Of a DNA stretch of 64,000 bases, positions 47,201-58,800 are shown piece after piece (within the stretch, counting starts at the first letter, position 1; every line of letters starts with the position of its first letter). The translations under genes were made by a program, and so were the position numbers. The notes under the pieces were generated by a model. That model did not search any database and had not been told where the DNA came from. It was given only the letters and a program-made list of their open reading frames with translations. This DNA is from Nematostella vectensis (Eukaryota > Cnidaria > Anthozoa > Actiniaria > Edwardsiidae): the NCBI RefSeq assembly GCF_932526225.1, contig NC_064035.1:11893296-11957295 (forward strand). Direction: 5' to 3'.

Positions 47201-50200
47201 CGTAAGCTGCCTTAAACACCACGCTAGCTTGTACTACGTAAGATGCCTTAAACACCACGCTAGCTTGTACTACGTAAGATGCCTTAAACACCACGCTAGC
47301 TTGAACTACGTAAGATGCCTTAAACACCACGCTAGCTTGTACTACGTAAGATGCCTTAAACACCACGCTAGCTTGTACCACGTAAGCTGCCTTAAACACC
47401 ACGCTAGCTTGTACAACGTAAGCTGGCTTAAACACCACGCTAGCTTGAACTACGTAAGCTGGCTTAAACACCACGCTAGCTTGTACTACGTAGGCTGCCT
47501 TAAACACCACGCTAGCTTGTACTACGTAAGCTGCCTTAAACACCACGCTAGCTTGTACTACGTAAGATGCCTTAAACACCACGCTAGCTTGTACTACGTA
47601 AGATGCCTTAAACACCACGCTAGCTTGAACTACGTAAGATGCCTTAAACACCACGCTAGCTTGTACCACGTAAGCTGCCTTAAACACCACGCTAGCTTGT
47701 ACTACGTAAGCTGCCTAAAACACCACGCTAGCTTGTACTACGTAAGCTGCCTTAAACACCACGCTAGCTTGTACTACGTAAGCTGGCTTAAACACCACGC
47801 TAGCTTGTACTACGTAAGCTGGCTTAAACACCACGCTAGCTTGTACTACGTAAGCTGGCTTAAACACCACGCTAGCTTGTACTACGTAAGATGCCTTAAA
47901 CACCACGCTAGCTTGAACTACGTAAGATGCCTTAAACACCACGCTAGCTTGAACTACGTAAGCTGCCTTAAACACCACGCTAGCTTGTGCTACGTAAGCT
48001 GGCTTAAACACCACGCTAGCTTGAACTACGTAAGCTGCCTAAAACACCACGCTAGCTTGTACTACGTAAGATGCCTTAAACACCACGCTAGCTTGAACTA
48101 CGTAAGCTGCCTTAAACACCACACTAGCTTGTACTACGTAAGCTGGCTTAAACACCACGCTAGCTTGTACTACGTAAGCTGGCTTAAACACCACGCTAGC
48201 TTGAACTACGTAAGCTGGCTTAAACACCACGCTAGCTTGAACTACGTAGGCTGCCTTAAACACCACGCTAGCTTGAACTACGTAAGCTGCCTTAAACACC
48301 ACGCTAGCTTGTACTACGTAGGCTGGCTTAAACACCACGCTAGCTTGAACTACGTAAGATGCCTTAAACACCACGCTAGCTTGTACTACGTAAGATGCCT
48401 TAAACACCACGCTAGCTTGTACTACGTAAGCTGGCTTAAACACCACGCTAGCTTTTACTACGTAAGCTGCCTTAAACACCACGCTAGCTTGTACTACGTA
48501 GGCTGGCTTAAACACCACGCTAGCTTGAACTACGTAAGATGCCTTAAACACCACGCTAGCTTGAACTACGTAAGCTGGCTTAAACACCACGCTAGCTTTT
48601 ACTACGTAAGCTGCCTTAAACACCACGCTAGCTTGTACTACGTAGGCTGGCTTAAACACCACGCTAGCTTGAACTCCGTAAGATGCCTTAAACACCACGC
48701 TAGCTTGTGCTACGTAAGCTGCCTTAAACACCACGCTAGCTTGTGCTACGTAAGATGCCTAAAACACCACGCTAGCTTGAACTACGTAAGATGCCTTAAA
48801 CACCACGCTAGCTTGAACTACGTAAGCTGCCTTAAACACCACGCTAGCTTGAACTACGTAAGCTGCCTTTAACACCACGCTAGCTTGTACTACGTAAGCT
48901 GCCTTAAACACCACGCTAGCTTGAACTACGTAAGATGCCTAAAACACCACGCTAGCTTGTACTACGTAAGCTGCCTTAAACACCACGCTAGCTTGTACTA
49001 CGTAAGCTGCCTTAAACACCACGCTAGCTTGTACTACGTAAGCTGCCTTAAACACCACGCTAGCTTGTACTACGTAAGATGCCTAAAACACCACGCTAGC
49101 TTGTACTACGTAAGATGCTTTAAACACCACGCTAGCTTGTACTACGTAGGCTGGCTTAAACACCACGCTAGCTTGAACTACGTAAGCTGCCTTAAACACC
49201 ACGCTAGCTTGTACTACGTAGGCTGGCTTAAACACCACGCTAGCTTGAACTACGTGAGATGCCTTAAACACCACGCTAGCTTGTACTACGTAAGCTGGCT
49301 TAAACACCACGCTAGCTTTTACTACGTAAGCTGCCTTAAACACCACGCTAGCTTGTACTACGTAAGCTGCCTTAAACACCACGCTAGCTTGTACTACGTA
49401 AGCTGCCTTAAACACCACGCTAGCTTGTACTACGTAAGCTGGCTTAAACACCACGCTAGCTTGTACTACGTAAGCTGCCTTAAACACCACGCTAGCTTGT
49501 ACTACGTAAGCTGCCTTAAACACCACGCTAGCTTGAACTACGTAAGCTGCCTTAAACACCACGCTAGCTTGAACTACGTAGGCTGCCTTAAACACCACGC
49601 TAGCTTGAACTACGTAAGCTGCCTTAAACACCACGCTAGCTTGAACTACGTAAGCTGCCTTAAACACCACGCTAGCTTGAACTACGTAAGCTGCCTTAAA
49701 CACCACGCTAGCTTGAACTACGTAAGCTGCCTTAAACACCACGCTAGCTTGAACTACGTAAGCTGCCTTAAACACCACGCTAGCTTGAACTACGTAAGCT
49801 GCCTTAAACACCACGCTAGCTTGTACTACGTAAGATGCCTTAAACACCACGCTAGCTTGTACTACGTAAGATGCCTTAAACACCACGCTAGCTTGTACTA
49901 CGTAAGCTGGCTTAAACACCACGCTAGCTTATACTACGTAAGCTGCCTTAAACACCACGCTAGCTTGTACTACGTAAGCTGCCTTAAACACCACGCTAGC
50001 TTGAACTACGTAAGCTGGCTTAAACACCACGCTAGCTTGTACTACGTAGGCTGCCTTAAACACCACGCTAGCTTGTACTACGTAGGCTGGCTTAAACACC
50101 ACGCTAGCTTGAACTACGTAAGATGCCTTAAACACCACGCTAGCTTGAACTACGTAAGATGCCTTAAACACCACGCTAGCTTGTGCTACGTAAGCTGGCT

Positions 50201-50369
50201 TAAACACCAACTGATGTGTTTTTTTTTCCCTTTTTTTTCCAGAATTGGGTTTAATGAGATGTGTCGTTGTGGTCCCCCGCCGAGTTTGACGAGAGCTCAG
50301 AATATACTAAGGTTCTTTTTAGGGGAGTATTCCTTCTATAACAACAAACTAAGAGGTTACGACGTATGA
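32202..50369 (+). CDS. Ankyrin-repeat DHHC palmitoyltransferase (HIP14 / ZDHHC13-17-like), 13 exons
   Basis: Exons 32202-32536, 32945-33001, 35102-35174, 35647-35717, 36325-36432, 36883 to about 37213, 37782-37837, 37924-37987, 38306-38543, 39043-39092, 41385-41459, 41539-41615, 50243-50369; about 553 residues. Five to six ankyrin repeats come first (T-P-L-H-R-A-A, T-P-L-H-Y-A-C, C-I-H-H-A-A, V-L-H-I-A-A, P-L-H-I-A-A). Then come membrane segments, S-D-P-G-I-V-K, and the zinc-binding CRD (F-C-Y-H-C ... K-H-C-R-L-C-N-H-C ... D-H-H-C). More membrane segments and a T-T-containing cytoplasmic tail follow. It transfers palmitate to substrate cysteines via the DHHC cysteine, probably at the Golgi or vesicles, with ankyrins binding substrates. 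D-H-H-C is followed by L-F-L in place of the usual P-W-V. The donor of exon 6 (37213 or 37219) and the acceptor of exon 7 are weak and least certain. Confidence 0.85.
33246..34130. mobile_element. Approximately 0.9-kb inverted-repeat element in intron 2 of the DHHC gene
   Basis: The left end aattcatagatccgac ... gaatagccaatcaggaaag is matched in inverse complement at about 34080-34130 (ctttctgattggataatcgt ... gtcggatctatgaatt). Further inner matches include acaaatgtcccacaaaa. It is non-coding and MITE-like. Confidence 0.65.
39385..40036. repeat. Approximately 165-bp tandem repeat, four copies
   Basis: Copies of (g/a)cacatgcgacctgatattt ... ttttacctgaagtaaaaa ... ggagctgtgtgtattaacaa ... cacattgacccctcaaccgg start near 39391, 39559, 39721 and 39883. 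The last copy runs into a different sequence at about 40037. It lies in intron 10 of the DHHC gene. Confidence 0.85.
39998..40915. mobile_element. Possible non-autonomous element with ttaacacattgac-type ends
   Basis: The left side has ttaacacattgacccctc at the end of the tandem array. The inverse, ggagtcaatgtgttaa, is found at 40900-40915. Between them is a non-repeated stretch with short ORFs (for example 40347-40529) that I do not recognise. The left boundary is blurred by the tandem array. Confidence 0.4.
41640..42235. repeat. 58-bp minisatellite in the last intron of the DHHC gene (about 10 copies)
   Basis: The unit cacacaagctgtacctaggg accacctgcacagtgagcca tgcactaacacactgcac is repeated with point changes and some truncated copies. 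It starts shortly after the exon-12 donor at 41615 and leads directly to the 36-bp array. Confidence 0.9.
42253..50208. repeat. 36-bp minisatellite, about 221 copies, nearly 8 kb
   Basis: The unit gctagcttgtactacgtaag (c/a)tgccttaaacaccac has almost no length variation. It varies mainly at a few sites (tgc/tgg, agc/aga/ggc, tac/aac), producing a string of variant codes with locally repeated runs. Each unit contains two palindromes (GCTAGC, TACGTA) and an AGCTT/AAGCT inverted pair that could form a small hairpin. Because 36 is a multiple of three, one plus frame is open for 2191 codons and the minus strand for up to 663. These are artefacts of periodicity inside an intron, not supported genes. 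The array ends about 34 bases before the final acceptor (50242). Confidence 0.97.
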
Positions 50370-53300
50370 CAAAACATTTCTTGTACATAAAAACCAGTAC
50401 ATTGTTTATTTTGATTCAGTTTGATTTAGTCTTTCTGTGGAAACTTATAGGTGTGCTAAATGCTGAAAGCATTATCGGAATATATAAGTAAAATCGGAAT
50501 AGTTAGGTAAAAATGAGTTATCAACTGAAGGAGTCGTTCTGTTGGGTCTTGAGATGGTCATGGTCATTTTTGTAAAAATTGAAGTCTTAAACTGTTTGTA
50601 TCTTTCGAAGCTATAAGTATGCTATAATTTTCATCTTGTAATTTCAACACCTCAATTCATCATAAAATATATAATTTTTTTTTGCGGATGTAGGGTCCTG
50701 TGTATTTTGAAGCAAATGAATGACATAATTTAAGCATGTGACTTTTTATCCCATACGCCTGAACATTGCTGAATATTTCTAGCAGCTTTGTACTGTAACT
50801 GTCTCGTATATTTCCATTCGTTTACTTCGGTTGTTAAAAATAACACATCGCTGCCCCAAGTTTATTAACATTGTGATGAATCCTTTGTAAATGAGGCTTG
50901 TTCTTAATTAACACGTCGTCTTCCACATTTCCTCATAAAAGCAAACACACAATCGTGATTGTCATTGAGTTGGAAATATTTATAAAAATGTTTTCATTTG
51001 ACACAATGTCTTCTGAATTAAATATGTCTGTCGTCTTTAACCTTCTAGATTAAAAAAATGACAAAGATTACCCCTAAATATTTTTTATTCCCTTTATGAT
51101 GTCGGTTTACAATGAAGCAAATGAATTTTTTTCTAGCTTTGCGAATTGCAAGCGTAATTTTGTATGGTTCATGGAAGCTGTATAATGTAGTCTCTGACTC
51201 GTTTTCGTTATTGAAATTTTAGAAAATGTCCCATGTCGTAAAACAAACGTATTCTGTTTCTTTGTCAGTAACCGACGTATGATCTTCATCAATATTTAAA
51301 ATTTCCGACGCGCAGAAATGTTTTTTCATTTAAATGTGTTGTTTAGTCGTATCTTTGAAAGAAACTTGAGTTTAAAATCCTCTTGCTTCCTGTTATAATG
51401 TTTTTTTTTATGTTTTAAATGTGATAGCCCCTCAAAATAACAATGATAAATAGAGCCACCTACGTTATCTTCTGTGGAATCTTCTTTTGTTTGTCAGAAG
51501 AAAAAATTGCTAAGGGTCTATTGACTAAATAAAAGTACGTAGAAGATAAAATTGAAATACAGATCAAACAAATTACTTCTCGACACGTACACTCAGAAAC
51601 GATGCTCTGGTAAGGTTTTATTTATTTTTTTTCAATTTCTTCCAAGATTTAAGTCGTATTACTTTTTCTCTTTTATTTTTTTTACTTTTGTTGCCCTTCT
51701 CATCCCCGCCCCAAAATGTGCGCGCGGCTGTGCAATCAAGCGTCAAACGTCGCCTTACAGATCTCATTATGAAATCCCTCATTCTCTGACAAAATATGCT
51801 AATAACAAGTCATCTTTTCAAGGTTGATGTAAATAAATGAAGTCCTTTAGTTGGTGCCTTTGCAGTCGTAAAGTACCTCATTGGCCAGGAAGTTATTAAT
51901 GTTAGTTCTAGCGGCTTCCAGCTTTGTTTACTTCCGGCTAGCTTATTTGTCACAGTGTATTTTAGCCGATCACCATAGTGAACTGGCAGGCGGGGAGAGT
52001 AAAGGTACGTTAGTTGATTAGAAGGCTTTAGTTTTTGTTAATCTTCTCTGGCCTTGCAAGAGCTAGTCTATATCCTCTGTATATCACTTATTCATCATGA
52101 TCTGTCGTGGTTTATCTTACAACCCCTCTTTTCGGGTCCTTTATCGACGTGTCTTTCTTCTTTTGCCTTTCGGCCTGGGTGCTCGTCGGTCAAGCAGTTT
52201 TAGTTCAGTACTCATACGATACGTTTATTTTCTTCATCTTAAGCATTTCAATAGGAAATCTATTAAACGCCAATGTACAGGTATTGTATAACTCATTGCC
52301 ACTATTTAAAGTATAGAACAAGACGAAACAAATAACATGCAATTAACATGAACGGAAAGTCCATTAAACGGCAATGAAGTCTATTTCTGTAAGGTGTTCT
52401 GCAACATTTGCTCTTGAGTAGAGAAATTACTCAAAACATTGATTTTTGTCTTTGATTGACTAAACACTTCTATACTAACAGCGATCTATTAAAGAGGCAA
52501 TCACACCTTAGCCACATATCTTCAGGAGTATAACTATTAACCTTATGGGCTACTTCTGCTGCTATATGGATTGTCCAAAATCTCTATATAAACAGCTTAA
52601 TTGTCTTTTTGTGTACACTCTAGGATTTTAAAACCTTAAGAACGTATTTTAAATGCGAGTGTCCAAACAGACGCGTACCGCCCCAAGATATGATGCACTA
52701 CACGATTCACATCACCGTTGTTGACTGCATTTTATCTCTTTGTCGCGTGGCGGCATGGTGGCTACAAAAAGACGCTTGATAGAAAACCCATAATGACTCA
52801 ATCAGCTACGTCTATACACAAATATTGAGCTTTGTTCGCCACTAATTACACCCGAAATCTGCGATACATCCTTGAGGCTCCTGGCTGTGTTGCGCTTCGA
52901 CCTTAATCCTTCACCTGTCAGGGTCTTCCTGTAGATTAGTTTTGTCGCTGTATCTCCCTAAGAGCTCGCCATTACTATAAGGCATGGTAAGATTTTACAA
53001 TGAAAGTGGTCCTTCTTTATCTTTTTTAGTGCAATGACTTCCGATTACTGCATTTGTTTGTTTGATAAGATGTACACTTTAGTACTTGAAAAACGATGGT
53101 TATTACTCCATAATTTTCGATACAACACCTAGTCTCCGTTAAATTTTTAATTTAAGTAAGCTGAGGTGGTCTTGAATTATAAATTCTATGATATTTTACC
53201 GTGTGTCGTTTGTTCCTGTCTTTCGTTCCCATTTTTTTTTAGCTCGCGTGCTCTCTACAAATCTTAGTTATCGGAACTAACATGGGATTAATCCATTTAT

Positions 53301-53946
53301 TTTTCAGACACGTATTGTAACCTCCGGTTAGAGGGTTTTCATCCTCAAGCAGCACTTCCATCATATGATATTCTGTGATCTATGATGTTACGCCGGGATT
53401 TAATATCACCTTTTGAGCGCGTAACCCGATTATTAATCGACGCTTGACAAGCGCCAGAAAAATTGGACAACACATAGGATTGTTGACTGTACTTAGCCGT
53501 GCATTTGATTGCTGTTGTTCCCTCGAGCCCTGCGCTAATAGCATCCTAAAGACGCGACTCTAACAGACTTTTACTCTCTGGAGGGCGTTGCGAAATATTC
53601 ATTGGGCAAGAGGAGCAAAACACGTCAATTGACTGAGTGGTTCTTTCAACCAGGCCATGTAGAAAATATTCGAAATGGTCAAATCTCCCCGGAAAGCAGT
53701 ATCGCTAAGAGTGTGTGGTGGGTGTATGGACCTCGATAGATTTTCGAATTTGTGAATTCTATCAGATATTTCTTATCTAACCTTGGTAATTATTTAAGCA
53801 AATGAAGATTAATTAAGAATAAGTTTTTGTAAACAATTCGAAATTTACCAGTGAAGAGAATAACAAGAACAGAGTAGAAAATCGCAAAAGGAAACGGGTT
53901 GCATTTGTAGATCACCGATAAGGAATATTTACACAGGATCATTCTG
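50370..53946. other. Intergenic region between the DHHC gene and the GPCR
   Basis: This is 3.6 kb of AT-rich sequence. Short ORFs (51552, 52097, 52107) show no motif I can assign. The proximal part is presumably the DHHC 3' UTR and the distal part the GPCR 5' region. No RNA gene was recognised. Confidence 0.45.
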
Positions 53947-55014
53947 ATGATGAATCTCACTAGGAATTCCTCAGTCTCAAATAGCTCACTATTCCCCGCA
54001 TCAAACTGCGCCGTCACCGTCGACACAGACGCGGCTAGGACGACAAAAACGTTTGCATTTTGTGCAATCTTCGTCGCCGCACTTATCGCCAACTTGTTAG
54101 TGGTAATCGTCTTTGCTAAGACCAAATCCTTACAAAAAGGCATCAACTACTTTCTGGTGAACATGGCTGTGTCGGATATCATCATGCCGCTATTTCTCAT
54201 CCCGCGCGAGTTGCTGGAACTCTATCAACCATGGTGGCTGGTCGGAGGGGGCGTTGGCCTAGCCTTGTGCAAGCTGCAGCCGTTTCTTATCGACGTGTGC
54301 TCAGCAGTGTCAGTCCTTAGCATGGTCGGGATAACTATAGATCGGTTTCGTGCAGTTGTTCTGCCACTCAGAACCAGTGTGTTCGAGGGAAGACGTCACC
54401 TTTTCATCATCTCCTCGTGGGTCGTCGCCATGATCATCTTCACCCCGTACCTTTACGCCAACAGACTGGGTGTGACTCTCGCGGGCGACGTTTTTTGCTT
54501 CACAGACTGGACTCCTCTTGGCCACTTTGAGACCACGAGCGCTATGATTGTAGTTATCATTGTCCTGTTCGGCGCGATCCCGTGGGTGCTGATCACCGCA
54601 CTCTACGGGATTATAATAGTGGAGCTAAAACATTCGAGAGTCAGGGTCGCCGCGCATAACGAAGGTCCCCTTCGTCAACCCGACCGCAGCATCAGTGTGA
54701 TTAAACAAGCTCTCGCCATCTCCGCCGCTTTCTCGCTGTGTTATTTCCCGCTCGTCGCCATGTACTTTGTGGTCGCTTTTGTCAATAAGTTCGTCTGCTC
54801 CCCGTTGCCCTACTGGGGACACTTATGGTTCACAGCCAGGTTTTTGGTCATCTCAAACACAGTCATTAACCCTTGTATCTGTTTGTTTTTCAACGAGAAT
54901 TACCGTAACGGCTTACGTGGAGTTGTGCGAGTAGGCGTGGCTAGGAGCTCAACGATTGAGATGGGGGCAACAATGAGACCAAGAGCAGAGACGCGAACAA
55001 TAGACACTGCATAA
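53947..55014 (+). CDS. Rhodopsin-like (class A) G-protein-coupled receptor, intronless
   Basis: 355 residues with seven hydrophobic segments. N-glycosylation sites (N-L-T, N-S-S) sit in the short N-terminus. TM1 carries A-N-L-L-V-V-I-V-F; TM2 has V-N-M-A-V-S-D-I-I-M-P. A cysteine before TM3 (A-L-C-K-L-Q) can pair with the second-loop Cys. TM3 ends I-D-R-F-R-A-V (DRF in place of DRY). TM6 is F-S-L-C-Y-F-P and TM7 N-T-V-I-N-P-C-I-C (NPxxC in place of NPxxY). The overall layout resembles neuropeptide-type receptors common in cnidarians; the ligand cannot be named. The first ATG was used; a second directly follows. The C-terminal codons (A-E-T-R-T-I-D-T-A) are the first unit of the downstream 31-bp repeat array, so the tail may have been altered by repeat turnover. 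Confidence 0.88.
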   Translation: MMNLTRNSSVSNSSLFPASNCAVTVDTDAARTTKTFAFCAIFVAALIANLLVVIVFAKTKSLQKGINYFLVNMAVSDIIMPLFLIPRELLELYQPWWLVGGGVGLALCKLQPFLIDVCSAVSVLSMVGITIDRFRAVVLPLRTSVFEGRRHLFIISSWVVAMIIFTPYLYANRLGVTLAGDVFCFTDWTPLGHFETTSAMIVVIIVLFGAIPWVLITALYGIIIVELKHSRVRVAAHNEGPLRQPDRSISVIKQALAISAAFSLCYFPLVAMYFVVAFVNKFVCSPLPYWGHLWFTARFLVISNTVINPCICLFFNENYRNGLRGVVRVGVARSSTIEMGATMRPRAETRTIDTA

Positions 55015-55435
55015 TAGGCACAGGCGAATACTAGACACAGTATGATAGGAACAGGTGAATACTAGATACTGCATGATAGGCACAGGCGAATACTAGATAC
55101 TGCATGATAGGCACAGGCGAATACTAGACACAGTATGATAGGAACAGGGGAATACTAGACACAGTATGATAGGCACAGGCGAATACTAGATACTGCATGA
55201 TAGGCACAGGCGAATACTAGATACTGCATGATAGGCACATGCGAATACTAGACACTGCATGATAGGCACAGGCGAATACTAGATACTGCATGATAGGCAC
55301 AGGCGAATACTAGACACTGCATGATAGGCACAGGCGAATACTGGATACAGCATGATAGGCACAGGCAAATACTAGACACTGCATGATAGTCACAGGCGAA
55401 TACTAGACACTGCATGATAGGAACACGAGCACTAG
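54985..55435. repeat. 31-bp tandem repeat overlapping the GPCR stop codon (first family)
   Basis: The unit tgataggcacaggcgaatac tagatactgca is repeated about 13 times. The first, diverged unit is the coding end itself (acgcgaacaatagacactgcataatagg), so the array spans the TAA at 55012-55014 and continues into the 3' flank. Confidence 0.9.
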
Positions 55436-55459
55436 ACACAATGTAATAGGGAGTAAGGA

Positions 55460-55858
55460 CACGCGAACACTAAAAACTGCGTGGTTAGGACAAGCGAACA
55501 CCAGATACTGCGTGGTGGGGACACGCGAACACCAGATACTGCGTGGTGGGGACACGCGAACACCAGATACTGCGTGGTGGGGACACGCGAACACCAGATA
55601 CTGCGTGGTGGGGACACGCGAACACCAGATACTGCGTGGTGAGGACACGCGAACACCAGATACTGCGTGGTGGGGATACGCGAACACCAGATACTGCGTG
55701 GTGGGGACACGCGAACACCAGATACCGCGTGGTGAGGACACGCGAACACCAGATACTGCGTGGTGGGGACACGCGAACACCAGATACTGCGTGGTGGGGA
55801 CACGCGAACACTAGACACTGCGTGGTGGGGGCACGCGAAAACTACACTATGTAACAGG
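55460..55858. repeat. 31-bp tandem repeat downstream of the GPCR (second family)
   Basis: The unit tggtggggacacgcgaacac cagatactgcg occurs about 12 times, more homogeneous than the first family. It is clearly related to it and to the GPCR coding end (gacgcgaacaatagacactgc). ORFs on both strands here are periodicity artefacts. Confidence 0.92.
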
Positions 55859-58800
55859 GGCAGAATTTTTTTGAAGCAAAAAGAAGCAAAATTCGCGAAA
55901 TAAAAGTGACACGAAAAGTTCTGGAAATAAGGTACAACCTACAGGTGTAGCAAGTGCGTAGATATTCATGCTGTCTTGTTGTTAGAAAAGAAGCCAATCT
56001 GAGATAGATTTCCCCTGCATAAATTTTGATTGTTAATCGACGCAATCTCCTATTCTATCTCTGGCATCCTAACTTTTTTGTTTGCAATAGGAAGAAGGTA
56101 CTAGTTTTAGAAGTATATATCACTATCTTTCCCTAGATATTGTAAGGATTCTTTATTCTCTAACTCCCGGACGTTATTACTTGGGTGTACATCCAAAAAA
56201 CCCTGCATGGGCCCGCTCTAGTTCTTTTCTCTTAATATTAGACAACGAAAAAAGAAAATAAACTACGGAATAACAAACTACGACGACTGCTGAAATGATA
56301 GCATGTCTAATCGCACAGATCGCCTTATTAATCCAAGTAGAATAGTGCTATCTGTCTTAAATGACAGATGGCATAAATGAATTATTACGGTGTGTCAATC
56401 ATCAACATCGTCTAAAAAATACACAAAACCCCCTTAGACTTAGCTAGTATTTAGCATATTTGGCTAAATACTAGTACTCCTTTTCAACTTATTTGTATTC
56501 CATGCTAAAAAGTTTATCCCCTAAACAACAGCGCCTTTCCGATTCTTTTGAAAAACAAACACACGCATTGGCAATTCACACTGATTTCACAACCCTCTAC
56601 AAAACCTCCGAAGACATCGTGTTCCAAAATTGGCTTTTAGAGCTTCATGAGGACAAAAGAAAAACACACCACAAAGAAAAATTTAAAAAAAAACTTTATA
56701 ACCTAGAAAACTTATGTAATTTCGCTGGGCTGCTGGCGGGATGCGAAGAAATGGAATGGTGAACTGGGATAATACTGAGAAATTTAGGGCGAGGGGCTGT
56801 CGCCGGCTCTCATTTCTTCGCACCCTCGCCTCAGCGCATCTCGGTCTTCGAAAACAAAAACATTTCCGAATAACCTCGAAAAAGGGCCGGCCGGCAGTAC
56901 TTTCCCCGCGAGGTTCCCCATGCTAGTGATGAATTATAAATCGACACAATTTACATATACTTATATATGACGTCACTGACAAGCTACCCAGGGTGTCTCC
57001 CAGCCTTTGGTGGGCGCCAAAAAGGAACTCGGGCTCAAGCGTCGGCTGAAACCGAGCCTACCACAGCACCCTGCTTTAGAGGTGGTATGTGCCACGTAGC
57101 TCCCTCCCCCGTCTCCAGAGGTGACGGGGGAGTCAAACCACCCACCCCCTTAAATACAATCCCTAAGAAATACCAATGTTTTGACCTCTTCCCTAAGTTA
57201 CATGAAGTGACAAGTAGTACCACGTTTTCTTGGCGGTACCAAAAAATAAATACAGTGGATGTATGAAGCAAATCCAGGGGAAATAACTTTGGTCCGTGTA
57301 AGCGGGTGCTTCGCGAGTTACCAAGGGGGGCTCTGGCTATGTAGTTTTAATCATAGAAGTTAACGATTGACACTCGGGGGGTTACAAGGGCAGGAGGAAA
57401 AGTGCTTGCTAACCTAAATCCTTTATTTTCGCTGAAATGCGCCTTGCTTTGCGACGCGCTATCCGTGTGGTTCTAGAAAACCTGGTAAAGCTAAGTTGCG
57501 TTATCTGGGTTAATACGGTGCTATCCGAAAGTAAACATTTTTCATTCTCATTTCCTCCGGGGAGCATGACGGGACCCTTATCAATTCCTTTATGTTTCGT
57601 TTTGTCTGAAGCTACAGAGAGCGTCGAGTTTCGGGAGCATGGAGTATCAATTTCAATTTCTAGGAGAGATTAGCAACGCCGAGATTTTGATTTCGGTTCT
57701 TGCTTCTATAGCTAAAGCAGCTGGATACCAGGAAATTTAAAAATAATTGAAGAATTCCTGTGGAGATATAGTTATTGGTCGTCACATGGAGGATATGAAC
57801 ACCCAGCAGGAACAACAGGGTATCAAAACCTTTCCACCTCTCAGCAAAATACCGACACAGAAAAAAAAACTAAATAATTGAGGATTATCTTATCCAACTA
57901 CAGTAATTGATTTTACATCCCAGATTTTAGCCTGTTGTGTATTCGATTATGTTTTTTTATAGGGAGAGGGAGAAATTATCCGCTGAGTTAGGTGGGGATG
58001 AGTGGGGATTTCAGCTATTTAGCGTGACGAAGCCCTATTTTCAAATGGATGAGTCATTAATATAGTTACCTGTGGTGGAGTTGCGGACCACTGTGTTTTG
58101 TCTGTTTCCAGCCTGCCCGAAAACGTCACCCAAACATCCGGCCTCAAATGACCTTGAGCGGTGAGTGTGACCATCAAACGAAGGCCCCTATATTTGTGAT
58201 AAATCACAGTGTGTGGATTCTTTGGTCTATTTCTAGACACATAGACGCATTAAAGATAATTATGTTCTTCTTACTTCGTGTGTAAGCAAGTTAGACATTG
58301 GCTTACTACCCTTGGGAGGAGTTTTGGGGTGCATTGTTGTTAGGATATTATATTCACAGGGAGTCCCCAAGGTTAACCTTTCACATGTGTCAACAACGGC
58401 GACAGTGAGATATCGAGACACCGCTGCAAGAAAGGCTTTGCGGAATACTTTACGCTGTGGTTGCGTTGTTTGTAAGGTAAAGAAGCTCTCTAGTCGCATA
58501 TTATAAGACAGTTTATAAGATAGTTTGAGCATAGTGCCTTTATAACTCTTTTTGTTGGCTGATGCAAAAGGGGCTTTTATGACGTGTATTGTTATGTGCT
58601 TGGCGCGTCTGAGAGCCTGACTCGATTGGTTAAAAGAAAATGAAAAGTTGTATTCAGTTTCTTTAAAGTGACTACCCCCGGGTTTTTTATATAGAATCTG
58701 TGTCCCATCTGAAAAGGGTTGCCCGTACTTGCACCCTCTCTTTAAAATACTCACTTGCACCCTCTCTTTAAAATACTCACTAATATCACGTCTCTTGACA

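Noticed and set aside
42297-48872. A 2191-aa open reading frame
   Set aside because: It is a 36-bp tandem repeat between the two last exons of the DHHC gene. The unit length is divisible by three, so the frame stays open by periodicity, and the minus strand is open too. Kept only as a repeat and a finding.
42253-50208. CRISPR-like array
   Set aside because: Units are contiguous with no unique spacers, in a eukaryotic intron; this is a minisatellite.
55485-55854. Several 100-128-aa ORFs on both strands after the GPCR
   Set aside because: Products of the 31-bp repeat; no coding features.
56493-56762. 89-aa ORF in the GPCR-SLC22 intergenic region
   Set aside because: Lysine-rich low-complexity product with no splice partner or family match; could be chance.
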